A stretch of DNA of 48,025 bases from an uncultured Bacteroidota bacterium. Its GTDB lineage: Bacteria; Bacteroidota; Bacteroidia; Chitinophagales; Chitinophagaceae. Below the pieces are notes generated by a model, which was not told where the DNA came from, searched no databases, and saw nothing but the letters and a program-made list of their open reading frames with translations. Made by a program: the position numbers and the translations under genes. How positions within the stretch are numbered: position 1 is the first letter of the stretch; each line of letters starts with the position of its first letter. The stretch covers positions 1 through 48,025 of the forward strand of contig CAISOH010000080.1 in NCBI GenBank assembly GCA_903887005.1. The letters run 5' to 3'. This document shows, one piece after another, positions 22,930-31,243 of the stretch.

Positions 22930-22954
22930 TGTATAGACTTTGAAGTATTAAAAA

Positions 22955-24394
22955 TCAATGTGCAATAGCTACACGCCCCATAGTGCGTTCACCATTAGCT
23001 TCCAATGTATAAACATATACACCAGCCGGAAGAGCTGATGTATTAAATACTGCATTGCCATTCGCTATATTGTTCAACTTCTGATTAGCAACTACCTGGC
23101 CTAATATATTTGAAAGTGTTACAGAAACATCAGATGGATGTGTTAGCGAAAATGAAATATTCAACTCCTTATTTGCAGGATTGGGGATTGCATTAACACC
23201 ATTCTGAAAGGTTGTCATGTTCGCTGCATCTCCTATCGGGTTAGGGATAATACCGCATGTCGAACAACTGATGTACCAGTTAATATATGGATACTGCAAA
23301 ACAGATGGACTGCTGCCATTGTTCTGCGCCCATGTAGGGCTAAAAACGCTATCCCAATTAGCCGGAGTATTGGGAAGCTTTTTCCAATAACCTAAATTCT
23401 GATCTGCAATATATGGTTCCCATGTGGGGCATTGATATGGAGCCCAGACTGCAGTATCTGCATTTGCATAGTACGCCACAAGCGGTCTCCATACATTATA
23501 CTTGTTCTTTCCTGAGCCAAGCCAGGTATCTATAAGAGTATCTCCCGGAGTTGGAGTACTTAATATGCCGGTTCTGGTAGCCGGGTCTCCGCTTATAAAT
23601 GTAATGCTCATACCACAGAGACCTCCTGCCGATACACTAATACCTGTAGTGCCGTTTGGATGCACAGTCATTGACCAGACACCATTTTTATTGGTATCAG
23701 CCCAGGTGGCGCTGTTCAGAATTATGTCTTTTTTATAAGTTGTAATATAAGTGCGTGACGATACTGTATTAGTAACACTATCCCATATCATATCTAAAAA
23801 GGCATTACCGCTATAATGCCCGCTACCCACAGATAATCCTGAGAAAATGTCAGATGAAGCGCTGCCATTGCCTGTCACAAACACACACCGAAGCGTATCT
23901 ACTACCGATGTCTTTAATTTATTAAAATAATAAACTCCAAAAAGGGTAACAGAGTCTATATTGTATGCATCACCTGTGATACCACCTCTGACACGTATTT
24001 GACCTATATATGCCTGATCCAGATCAACATTTAAAATAGCGGCTGCCGGGTCAAATACCGCAGCCTCACAAATAGTAGTAACATGCCGGTAAACCCCGGC
24101 AGTTGTCAATTCTGTACCATTGGTATCATTCCATATGGTTGTGGCTGCAAGTCCGGTAAATGTGCCATTACCTGCCGGCCCGTTTCCCAATGTAATATTG
24201 TTATAATAGTTTTGAGAAGTGTCCATAGCATACCCATAATTGTACCTGCGGGCGCCACCTGTAGTGCTCTTATGTGCGGCAGCATTTTTTTGCTGGTTGT
24301 AATTGCGTAATGCGGCAGCATCAATTTTACGATCCTGTGCAATAGCATTCAATACTATTGCACAACCTGCCAAGAATAAAAAGAACTTTTTCAT
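22955..24394 (-). CDS. T9SS-exported paralogue 2
   Basis: A 479-residue protein nearly identical to paralogue 1 through most of its length, including the 5' flank GTATAGACTTT just before the start codon. It differs mainly in the pre-sorting linker (CSTCGIIPNPIGDAANMTTF) and in the sorting domain (NAIPNPANKELNISFSLTH). The signal peptide, the NYYNNITLGNGPAGNGTFTG motif and the GYWKKLPNTPANWDSVF block are conserved. There is no terminator between it and paralogue 1. The high similarity and shared flank point to a recent tandem duplication, with faster divergence at the C terminus. Function unknown. Confidence 0.85.
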   Translation of the reverse strand: MKKFFLFLAGCAIVLNAIAQDRKIDAAALRNYNQQKNAAAHKSTTGGARRYNYGYAMDTSQNYYNNITLGNGPAGNGTFTGLAATTIWNDTNGTELTTAGVYRHVTTICEAAVFDPAAAILNVDLDQAYIGQIRVRGGITGDAYNIDSVTLFGVYYFNKLKTSVVDTLRCVFVTGNGSASSDIFSGLSVGSGHYSGNAFLDMIWDSVTNTVSSRTYITTYKKDIILNSATWADTNKNGVWSMTVHPNGTTGISVSAGGLCGMSITFISGDPATRTGILSTPTPGDTLIDTWLGSGKNKYNVWRPLVAYYANADTAVWAPYQCPTWEPYIADQNLGYWKKLPNTPANWDSVFSPTWAQNNGSSPSVLQYPYINWYISCSTCGIIPNPIGDAANMTTFQNGVNAIPNPANKELNISFSLTHPSDVSVTLSNILGQVVANQKLNNIANGNAVFNTSALPAGVYVYTLEANGERTMGRVAIAH

Positions 24395-24524
24395 TGTATA
24401 GACTTTAGGTTAGGAATACTATACATAAAGCTATAAATAAATATCTGAATTAATCCAAATTATTATTCAAATATTTTTTTATGATGCTTTGCTACGCATT
24501 GTTTGTAGGGATGACTGCATTCAT

Positions 24525-24557
24525 AGATGTCCCACACTTTGAAAGTGTGGGACATCT
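24525..24557. repeat. Large perfect dyad, copy A
   Basis: AGATGTCCCACACTTT followed by one G and the exact complement AAAGTGTGGGACATCT: a 16-bp perfect stem. Identical copies are at 26325-26357 and 28134-28166, and related ones at 42834-42868 and 47746-47776. It has no T run, so it is a hairpin repeat and not a classic terminator. Confidence 0.9.
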
Positions 24558-24670
24558 CCAGCGCCCTACCAATCAATATCTAATCAGATATGGAAAAATA
24601 TGCAAGGACCAATATTCAGCACAAATTGACGCTTTTGCTGAGAATAAATACCAGTGAGTTCCTAAAAGCA

Positions 24671-24696
24671 ACAGGGTAACCAATTCGCTACCCTGT
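24671..24696 (-). terminator. Terminator of paralogue 3
   Basis: ACAGGGTA pairs with TACCCTGT around a ten-base loop. On the minus strand it lies 20 bp past the stop of paralogue 3 (24717). It is a weaker version of the 11-bp stem at 26472-26499. Confidence 0.6.
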
Positions 24697-24716
24697 ATTA
24701 AAAGGAAACTATAAGA

Positions 24717-26192
24717 TTAATGTGCTATAATCACACATCCTGTATTGCGATCTCCATCAGCAGATAGCGTATAAATATAAACGCCACCTGCAAGAACGGA
24801 TGTATTAAATACCGCCTTACCATTAACCATATTATCCAACTTCTGATTAGCAACTACCTGGCCTAAAATATTTGTAAGTGTTACAGAAACATCTGACGCC
24901 TGTGACAGAGAAAAGGTAACATTCAGTTCATCTGCAACTGGATTAGGGTATGCAGCTACCTTATTAAATGCACTTACATTATTAACAGCCAGTGCATGAA
25001 GAGGAGACAAAACAAGCCCGCATGTAGGGCAGGAAGAAACATACCAGCTAATGTATGGATATTGGTAAGCACAAGCGCCACCTCCGGGAAGACCAAATGA
25101 CCATAACGGAAGAAATGAGTTATAAGAAAAACCTGTATCATTTGGCAGCGACTTCCAGAAACCACAATTCGCATCATTATTGTATGAATCATAGGTTGGG
25201 CATGGGTATGGTGCAAATGCAGGGGTAAGAACGCCAATCGAATCTTTGGCATAATAGGCAACAAGCGGGCACCAGACATTATACTTGCTGTTTCCCCAGC
25301 CATGCCATTTACCTACTAAAGTATCTCCGGGAGTGGGTGTGCTTAGAATGCCAGTATGTGTTGCCGGGTCACCGCTAATGTAAGTAATGGTGATAGCGTT
25401 TTTAAATCCTGCAGAATCCTTCATTCCTAAGGCGCCGTTAACAGCTATCGTTTTATGCCATATACCGCCTGGTAAAGTATCATTCCTTGTGGTATTGTCT
25501 AAAAGAATATCCATGTAGTGAGGAACCGTTGCGGGGTATAAATTAGCCAGATTTTTCCCTGTCCCTGTGTTTTGTACGGCATCATAAAAAAAACCAGAAT
25601 TTATACAGACTCCATAATGTCCTTTCCTGGTTGAAGTGTCCGGGAAAAAATTATCGTAAACGTGCTTTCCATCACCTGTCATAAAAACCATTCGCAACGT
25701 ATCTACTTCCGTGCTCTTTGTACTATTATACAGATATACCCCAAATAGTTCCACAGAATCAACTTCATATGCGTCCGTATCTGAAATATACATCTGACCG
25801 ACATATGCCTGGTCAGGGTCTCCATTAAGAATGGCTGCAGCCGGGTCAAACATATCTCCCTGGCATACATAAACATCATGACAATATATATGCCCGCTAT
25901 CATAGAAAATACCATTGGTATCATTCCAGATGGTTATTGCCCCAAGGCCCATATGTGTACCATTTCCTCCAGGGCCTTCTCCTAAAGATATATTGTGGTA
26001 ATAATTACCAGAAGTATCTATAGCATCTCCATAATTATACCAGCGTGGGGGAACTGAGGTAGTCTTTCGGGCCGCTGCGGCATTTTTTTGCTTCAGGTAA
26101 TTATGCAATACCGAAGCATCAATTTTAAAATCCTGTGCGCATATATTCAGCGAGATAGCGCATATTGCTAAAAATAAAAAGAACTGCTTCAT
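24717..26192 (-). CDS. T9SS-exported paralogue 3
   Basis: A 491-residue member of the same family, clearly more distant from paralogues 1 and 2. The signal peptide is MKQFFLFLAICAISLNICAQ. Family blocks are kept in altered form: WYNYGDAIDTSGNYYHNISL, TIWNDTNGIFYDSG, FWKSLPNDTGFSYNSF, YPYISWYV and the C-P-T-C pair. A region of about residues 185-245 has extra sequence (GKNLANLYPATVPHYMDILL) shared with paralogue 5 and not with 1, 2 and 4. The last 75 residues are a T9SS type A sorting domain (YPNPVADELNVTFSLSQ to the terminal histidine). No catalytic motif was recognised. Confidence 0.85.
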   Translation of the reverse strand: MKQFFLFLAICAISLNICAQDFKIDASVLHNYLKQKNAAAARKTTSVPPRWYNYGDAIDTSGNYYHNISLGEGPGGNGTHMGLGAITIWNDTNGIFYDSGHIYCHDVYVCQGDMFDPAAAILNGDPDQAYVGQMYISDTDAYEVDSVELFGVYLYNSTKSTEVDTLRMVFMTGDGKHVYDNFFPDTSTRKGHYGVCINSGFFYDAVQNTGTGKNLANLYPATVPHYMDILLDNTTRNDTLPGGIWHKTIAVNGALGMKDSAGFKNAITITYISGDPATHTGILSTPTPGDTLVGKWHGWGNSKYNVWCPLVAYYAKDSIGVLTPAFAPYPCPTYDSYNNDANCGFWKSLPNDTGFSYNSFLPLWSFGLPGGGACAYQYPYISWYVSSCPTCGLVLSPLHALAVNNVSAFNKVAAYPNPVADELNVTFSLSQASDVSVTLTNILGQVVANQKLDNMVNGKAVFNTSVLAGGVYIYTLSADGDRNTGCVIIAH

Positions 26193-26324
26193 TATATAGC
26201 TTTTTTAAGGTTGGGAATACTATATAAAGTTATAAATAAATATTTGGATCAATCAAAAATATTATTAAAATAATTTTTTTATGCTTTGCTACGCTTTGAA
26301 ATTTGTCTGGATGACTGCATTCAT

Positions 26325-26357
26325 AGATGTCCCACACTTTGAAAGTGTGGGACATCT
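26325..26357. repeat. Large perfect dyad, copy B
   Basis: Identical in all 33 positions to copy A at 24525-24557 and lying at the same place within its intergenic block. Confidence 0.9.
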
Positions 26358-26471
26358 CCAGCGCCCTACCAATCAATATCTAATCAGATATGGGAAAATA
26401 TGCAAGGAGTAATATTCAGCACATATTGACACTTTTGCTGAGATTAATTACCAGTGACTTCCAAAAAACAA

Positions 26472-26499
26472 AACAGGGTAACGAAACCGTTACCCTGTT
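26472..26499 (-). terminator. Terminator of paralogue 4
   Basis: AACAGGGTAAC and GTTACCCTGTT form a perfect 11-bp stem over a six-base loop. On the minus strand it follows the gene stop at 26521 by 21 bp and is itself followed by TTGTTTTTTGG, the expected T-rich tract. Confidence 0.8.
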
Positions 26500-26520
26500 A
26501 AAAAAAGAAAACTATTTAAA

Positions 26521-28008
26521 TTAATGTGCAATAGTCACACGGCCAGTCGCATGTTCGCCATTAGCTTCTAAAGAATAAACATAAACGCCTGATGGAAGAG
26601 CAGCGGTATTAAACACTGCTTTACCGGTAGCAATATTACTTAGCTTTTGAGTACCAACAACCTGACCGATCATATTAGTAAGCGTTACAGATACATCAGA
26701 TGCCTGGGTTAATGAGAAAATGATATTCAACTCATCATTTGCAGGATTAGGAACTGCATTAATATTATTTACTGTAGTTACATTATTAAGGCCCAGATAA
26801 GTAGAAGGAAGCGTTCCGCAGGAAGCACAAACAACATGCCAGCTAATATATGGATATTGCCGGGAAGATGCACCACCGCCGCTATTCCATGCCCAGGTAG
26901 GAATATATACATCGTCCCAATTCGCTGGTGTATTAGGAAGCCTTTTCCAGTACCCTAAATTATTATCAGCCTGATTTGCCTCCCATGAAGGGCATTGATA
27001 TGGGGCCCAGACTGCATTACCTGCATTAGCATAATAAGCGACAATTGGACGCCAGACATTATACCTGTTCATGCCTGAACCAAGCCAGGTACCTAATAAT
27101 GTGTCACCTGGAGTAGGTGTAGCCAGTTTCCCGGCGCCTGTAGTTGCAGCAATGTCTCCGCTTATGAATGTGATGGACATACCACAAATAGAACCTGCCG
27201 GTACAGAAATACCTGTAGCGCCATTTGTTGGAATAGTACCGGACCATATGCCATTTTTATTTGTATCGGCCCATCTTGCACTGTTCAAAATAACATCAAA
27301 TTTATAAGTAGTAGTAAAGGTACGGGTTGATGCCGTATTGGTTACGCTATCCCAAATCATATCAAAAAACGATACTCCGGGATAATGTCCTCCGGTACCC
27401 ATCTTAAACCCTGAAAAAATATCAGATGAACCGCTGCCATCGCCAACCACAAATACACAACGCAGTGTATCAACGACCGTAGTTTTGGTTTTATTAAAAG
27501 AATATACTCCAAATAGTGCAACTGAATCCCATGTATATGCATTAGAATTAGTGAGTTCATATTGACCGATATATGCACCATCCATCTCTCTGTTAAAAAT
27601 CTGAGCTTTGGGATCAAATACTGCCGCCTCACTCACATCTGTAATATGCTGGTAAACGCCTCCGGTGTACAATGCGGTGCCATTAGTATCTTTCCAGATT
27701 GTGGCTGTACCAAGGCCGAAAAATGTACCATTTCCAGAAGGTCCTCCACCCAAAGTAATATTATTGTAATAATTTTGGGATGTATCTATAGCGGATCCGT
27801 AATTGTACCATCGGGGGCTACCGGCTGTAGTCTTATTTGCAGATTTTCCAAATCTTTGCTGTAAATCATTACGCAAAGCCACAGCATCAATTTTACGATC
27901 CTGTATTGGATTAATAGTATTAACCATGCTACCATGGCGGAGCTCCTGTGCGCTCATATTCATTGCTATTGAGCCAGCAGCTAAGAAGAAAAATAATTTT
28001 TTCATATT
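26521..28008 (-). CDS. T9SS-exported paralogue 4
   Basis: The likely start is the internal ATG opening MKKLFFFLAAGSIAMNMSAQ, a proper signal peptide; the frame is open 18 codons further upstream (to 28062) but that part lies in the copied intergenic block. The protein is about 495 residues. Family features are the WYNYGSAIDTSQNYYNNITL motif, TIWKDTNGTALYTGGVY, the GYWKRLPNTPANWDDVY block, a C-A-S-C pair in place of C-P-T-C, and the sorting domain NAVPNPANDELNIIFSL. It is closer to paralogues 1 and 2 than to 3 and 5. Exported by T9SS; function unknown. Confidence 0.85.
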   Translation of the reverse strand, partial: NMKKLFFFLAAGSIAMNMSAQELRHGSMVNTINPIQDRKIDAVALRNDLQQRFGKSANKTTAGSPRWYNYGSAIDTSQNYYNNITLGGGPSGNGTFFGLGTATIWKDTNGTALYTGGVYQHITDVSEAAVFDPKAQIFNREMDGAYIGQYELTNSNAYTWDSVALFGVYSFNKTKTTVVDTLRCVFVVGDGSGSSDIFSGFKMGTGGHYPGVSFFDMIWDSVTNTASTRTFTTTYKFDVILNSARWADTNKNGIWSGTIPTNGATGISVPAGSICGMSITFISGDIAATTGAGKLATPTPGDTLLGTWLGSGMNRYNVWRPIVAYYANAGNAVWAPYQCPSWEANQADNNLGYWKRLPNTPANWDDVYIPTWAWNSGGGASSRQYPYISWHVVCASCGTLPSTYLGLNNVTTVNNINAVPNPANDELNIIFSLTQASDVSVTLTNMIGQVVGTQKLSNIATGKAVFNTAALPSGVYVYSLEANGEHATGRVTIAH

Positions 28009-28133
28009 ACATCTTTTAGTTTTGGAATACAACATAAAGTTATAAAAAAATATTGGGATCATTTCAAATTATTTTTCAAATATTTTTTATTGTATTTTGC
28101 TAAGCATTGATATTTGTCTGGATGTGCATTCAT

Positions 28134-28166
28134 AGATGTCCCACACTTTGAAAGTGTGGGACATCT
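28134..28166. repeat. Large perfect dyad, copy C
   Basis: Identical 33-bp dyad to copies A and B, though the flanks here have already diverged (CTGGATGTGCATTC against CTGGATGACTGCATTC in copy B). Confidence 0.9.
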
Positions 28167-28283
28167 CCCGCTCCCCGCCAATCAATATCTAATCAGATAT
28201 GGAAAAGGAAGGCAAGGAGTAATATTCAACACAAATTGACGCTTTTGCTGAGAATAAATACCAGTGACTTCCTAAAAACAAAA

Positions 28284-28307
28284 CAGGGTAACGAAACCGT
28301 TACCCTG
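28284..28307 (-). terminator. Terminator of paralogue 5
   Basis: CAGGGTAAC and GTTACCCTG form a 9-bp perfect stem; on the minus strand it follows the stop at 28332 and is followed by TTTTGTTTTTAGG. Confidence 0.75.
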
Positions 28308-28331
28308 AATATTAAAAAGAAAACTATTAAA

Positions 28332-29879
28332 TTAGTGAGCTACAACTATGCGGCCTGAAGTACGGCCACCGTTAGCTTCTAATGTATAAATATATATACC
28401 ATTAGCAAGTACACTGGTATTGAATACCGCTTTACCTTCAGCTGTATTGTTCACCTTCTGGGTAGCAACAACCTGGCCCATGATATTGGCAAGAGATACA
28501 AATACATCAGAAACCTCAGTAAGAGAGAAGGTAACATTCACCTCATCTGTTGCAGGGTTAGGTACTGCATTAATACTATTTACTGTTGGCAAAGTATTTG
28601 TTCCAAGATATGCAGAAGTAATTGTTGCACAGGTCGGACATGTAATATACCATGTCATATAGGGGAACTGTAAAGGATAAGCTCCGCCACCAACGAGTGA
28701 ATATCCCCATGCGCCTGGGTAATACAGGTTATCCCAGCCATTGGAATAATTAGGCAAAGTTTTCCAGTATCCAAGATTTTGATCTGCAGGATATGGTTCA
28801 TAAGTAGGGCATTGATAAGGGGCATATGCCGCTGTAGAGCCACCGGTTGCATAATAGCTTGAAAGAGGACGCCAAACATTATATTTGTTCATACCGGGAG
28901 TGCCGGCAGAAGAACTAACCAATGTATCACCAGGGGTTGGGCTAGCTAAAGCACCAACTTTTGTAACCGGATCACCGCTTTTGAATGTAATAGTCATTCC
29001 TGCAAAAGAACCTGCAGGAACAGGCATTCCGGATGCTCCTAAAGCACTACGTGGTATGGTCTTAGTCCAGATACCGTTTGACATAGTATCACCCCATGCC
29101 GGAGTGAGGCCTGAATTGTTTAAAATAATGTCATAATGCGGATAAGTGGCTGTAGAAGGATACAATTGAGCTGGAACTGGCCCAGACCCTACATTATGTA
29201 CACTATCATATCTCAGGTCAAGGAAGGTAACCGGGCCATAGTGTGGTGCACCGCTACCGCCAAAACCAGCGCCACCTATATTAGACCCGGTGGAACCATC
29301 GCCTGTCATGAATACAAGGCGGAGCGTATCTACTACAGTAGTCTTTGTTTTATTATAAAGATAAACACCGTAAATCGTAACAGAATCTACCGTATAAGCA
29401 TCACCGGTGGTACCGGCTTTTACACGTATCTGGCCAATATATGCCTGATCAGGGTCCACATTAAAGATTGCTGCAGCTGGGTCAAAAATAGAACCTTGCG
29501 ATACAGTAATAATATGCCGGTAATCGCCGCCGGAATACAATACAGTACCATTTGTATCATTCCATATGGTTTCTTCCATCAATGCATGCAAGCCGGTAAA
29601 AGAGCCATTGCCCCCTGGACCACCTCCCAAAGTGACATTATTGTAATAATTGGCTGAAGTGTCAATAGCTACTGCATGATTGTATGCACGTGACCCGCCT
29701 ACCGTTGTCTTTGCTGCACCATGGCTTTTATTTAATATGCCTTGTGGCATCAATAAAGAACCATCAATTTTGCGATACTGATTTTCGGCATTCTTGGGCG
29801 CCATCATTACCTGGCGCTCCTGGGCAATCACATTCATTGTGATAGAGCCAGCAGCTAAAAGTAAAAATAATTTTTTCAT
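28332..29879 (-). CDS. T9SS-exported paralogue 5 (first of the array)
   Basis: A 515-residue protein, the longest and most diverged of the five. Signal peptide MKKLFLLLAAGSITMNVIAQ. The N-terminal mature region is longer (QVMMAPKNAENQYRKIDGSL). Shared blocks are NYYNNVTLGGGPGGNGSFTG, ETIWNDTNGTVLYSGG, the GYWKTLPNYSNGWDNLY block, FPYMTWYI and C-P-T-C. Its own insert around residues 205-255 (GAGFGGSGAPHYGPVTFLDL then PVPAQLYPSTATYPHYDIIL) partly matches paralogue 3. The C terminus is a T9SS type A sorting domain (NAVPNPATDEVNVTFSL). As the first gene on the minus strand it may be the ancestral copy from which the others were duplicated, but order alone does not prove that. Confidence 0.85.
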   Translation of the reverse strand: MKKLFLLLAAGSITMNVIAQERQVMMAPKNAENQYRKIDGSLLMPQGILNKSHGAAKTTVGGSRAYNHAVAIDTSANYYNNVTLGGGPGGNGSFTGLHALMEETIWNDTNGTVLYSGGDYRHIITVSQGSIFDPAAAIFNVDPDQAYIGQIRVKAGTTGDAYTVDSVTIYGVYLYNKTKTTVVDTLRLVFMTGDGSTGSNIGGAGFGGSGAPHYGPVTFLDLRYDSVHNVGSGPVPAQLYPSTATYPHYDIILNNSGLTPAWGDTMSNGIWTKTIPRSALGASGMPVPAGSFAGMTITFKSGDPVTKVGALASPTPGDTLVSSSAGTPGMNKYNVWRPLSSYYATGGSTAAYAPYQCPTYEPYPADQNLGYWKTLPNYSNGWDNLYYPGAWGYSLVGGGAYPLQFPYMTWYITCPTCATITSAYLGTNTLPTVNSINAVPNPATDEVNVTFSLTEVSDVFVSLANIMGQVVATQKVNNTAEGKAVFNTSVLANGIYIYTLEANGGRTSGRIVVAH

Positions 29880-30240
29880 AAATTCTATGTTTTTTTTAGA
29901 GATTCTTATTTAAGTGATAAAAGTACATACTTTTTTGGAAAAAAAAAATTGAGCTGAGAAATATAGAAATATTTTTTGCGCCGCTTTTTCGTATAAAATA
30001 TAATACAGCAAATTGTATGCCAAACTTTTATAATTGAAATAGAATTTCAGGAATGAAACGATATTCCGTAATTAATCATAAAAATTCCAGGATATTCAAA
30101 TTTCAAAGGAATTTTTCAAGCCTTTATTGTTCACTCAGCTTCAGGCAATAATAAAACAGATTAAAAATTTAATTTCATTACAAATGGACATGGAAGGAAA
30201 ACAACACATCATTTGTATTTAAAAAAATGTCAAATCCCTT
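29880..30240. other. AT-rich intergenic region, no gene seen
   Basis: A 360-bp gap holding the upstream region of the array's first gene. There is TGTACTTTTATC on the minus strand (about 29915-29930), one base from the TAnnTTTG consensus. Otherwise only A/T runs and no hairpin or reading frame of note. Confidence 0.5.
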
Positions 30241-30660
30241 CTAAAGCCCTGAATATGAATAAGTAGGCAGGTAAACCTTCACTGTATCTTCTGTACTGAT
30301 CTTGCAGGGAAGTCCGCCCTTAACGTATGGAGGCACATATAGTGTATGATAACCCCTGCCAAATATATAATAATCGCCCTTCTTTAAGCCAGGGAAAACA
30401 GCAACAGGTATGGTATCCGTTAATACGCACACAACTGAATCATCATAAACGCCATTTGATGGCATATCCAGCGAATTGTACTTAATATAAATGGTACAGG
30501 TATCTACATATAGTCCATGATGTTCAGGGATAACGGTAATAGTCGCATTACCACCCTTACCGCCGCCTGTTGGAACAGGGGCCGATGGCTTCTTACAACT
30601 TTCTGCAGTTGTGAGCCATGCAGCAAAAAAAAAGATTATGAATTTTATTCCGGCTTTCAT
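30241..30660 (-). CDS. Small lipoprotein with one beta-domain, unknown function
   Basis: A 139-residue protein with signal sequence MKAGIKFIIFFFAAWLTTA and lipobox ESC followed by KK, so a probable lipoprotein. A Gly-rich linker (PTGGGKGG) leads to a compact domain with PEHHGLYVDTCTIYIKYNSL, SNGVYDDSVVCVL and GLKKGDYYIFGRGYH, which has the look of an Ig-like or transthyretin-like sandwich. Two cysteines in it (DTC and VVC) could pair. It is divergently placed against the copper-type operon that begins at 30732, so the two may share a control region. No family name can be given. Confidence 0.6.
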   Translation of the reverse strand: MKAGIKFIIFFFAAWLTTAESCKKPSAPVPTGGGKGGNATITVIPEHHGLYVDTCTIYIKYNSLDMPSNGVYDDSVVCVLTDTIPVAVFPGLKKGDYYIFGRGYHTLYVPPYVKGGLPCKISTEDTVKVYLPTYSYSGL

Positions 30661-30731
30661 TGGCCTGTTATTAATTTTCTTTGAACCGGATTTATTTTTT
30701 CATCCGGAAGTGACAAAAGTCATGCAAAAAT

Positions 30732-31166
30732 ATGACAAAAAATATACAGAAAAGGCATCTGCACTCCTTACCTTTGTTTTATTATTCACAACATTTGAAA
30801 AAGCTAATTGCCTTATTTGCCTTATCGGGCATCCTGTTGCAAACCTTTAACCAGGTTGTAATAGTAGCTGCATATTATGCCAATAAAGACTACATAGCTA
30901 AAAACCTATGCGAGAACAGAGATAAACCAAAGATGCATTGCGATGGTAAATGCTGCCTGAAAAAGAAGCTGGCAAAAGAAAGTAAAGAACAGGCGCCCTC
31001 TCCCCGCAACCAGAAAAGCGAACAGGTAATAAACCTTTTCTGCGCCGAAACCAAATTTGAAATTAACCAATTTGTTCCTTCATCATTACCCAATTGTTAT
31101 TTCAGTTATAATGATCTGAAAACTTTTTCCTTCCACCATTCTGTCTTCCATCCTCCAACTGTTTAA
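30732..31166 (+). CDS. Small membrane-anchored protein with CDGKCC motif
   Basis: Up to 144 residues from ATG 30732. The start is uncertain: a perfect TAnnTTTG box (TACCTTTG, 30769-30776) lies inside the first codons, and the hydrophobic segment begins right after a TTG at 30795, so a 123-residue form (KKLIALFALSGILLQTFNQ as membrane anchor) is more likely. After the anchor come YYANKDYIAKNLCENRDKP and the cysteine cluster MHCDGKCCLKKKL, then a charged stretch and a His/Phe-rich tail. Similar small proteins with an H-C-x-G-K-C motif occur in Bacteroidota next to metal or copper genes (from memory). Leading the operon with the Met-rich barrel and MbnP-like protein suggests copper binding or sensing at the membrane. 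Confidence 0.65.
   Translation: MTKNIQKRHLHSLPLFYYSQHLKKLIALFALSGILLQTFNQVVIVAAYYANKDYIAKNLCENRDKPKMHCDGKCCLKKKLAKESKEQAPSPRNQKSEQVINLFCAETKFEINQFVPSSLPNCYFSYNDLKTFSFHHSVFHPPTV
30769..30776 (+). promoter_or_regulatory. Candidate -7 promoter element of the copper-type operon
   Basis: TACCTTTG, a perfect TAnnTTTG, 19 bp before the TTG at 30795. A transcript from here would exclude the ATG at 30732 and favour the TTG start. No TTG at the -33 distance. Confidence 0.4.
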
Positions 31167-31243
31167 TGTTTTTGTTTTAGAAATTCTATACCCGTTTGTT
31201 AAGGTGGGTTGTTATTATTTCATTTAACTTATAACATTAAATA

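Larger units (their letters stand above)
24405..24716. repeat. Copied intergenic block, copy A
   Basis: A gene-free stretch of about 310 bp between paralogues 3 and 2 that recurs at 26209-26520 and 28019-28331. Its order is: AT-rich leader with AGGAATACTAT, the words GCTTTGCTACGC, the large dyad (24525-24557), ATATCTAATCAGATAT, and the CAGGGTA terminator stem at the other end. Each block was evidently duplicated with its gene. Confidence 0.85.
26209..26520. repeat. Copied intergenic block, copy B
   Basis: Second copy of the block described at 24405-24716, between paralogues 4 and 3, including the large dyad at 26325-26357 and the terminator at 26472-26499. It is close to copy A over nearly its whole length. 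Confidence 0.85.
28019..28331. repeat. Copied intergenic block, copy C
   Basis: Third copy of the intergenic block, between paralogues 5 and 4, somewhat more diverged at its left end than copies A and B. It contains the dyad (28134-28166) and the terminator (28284-28307). Confidence 0.82.
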
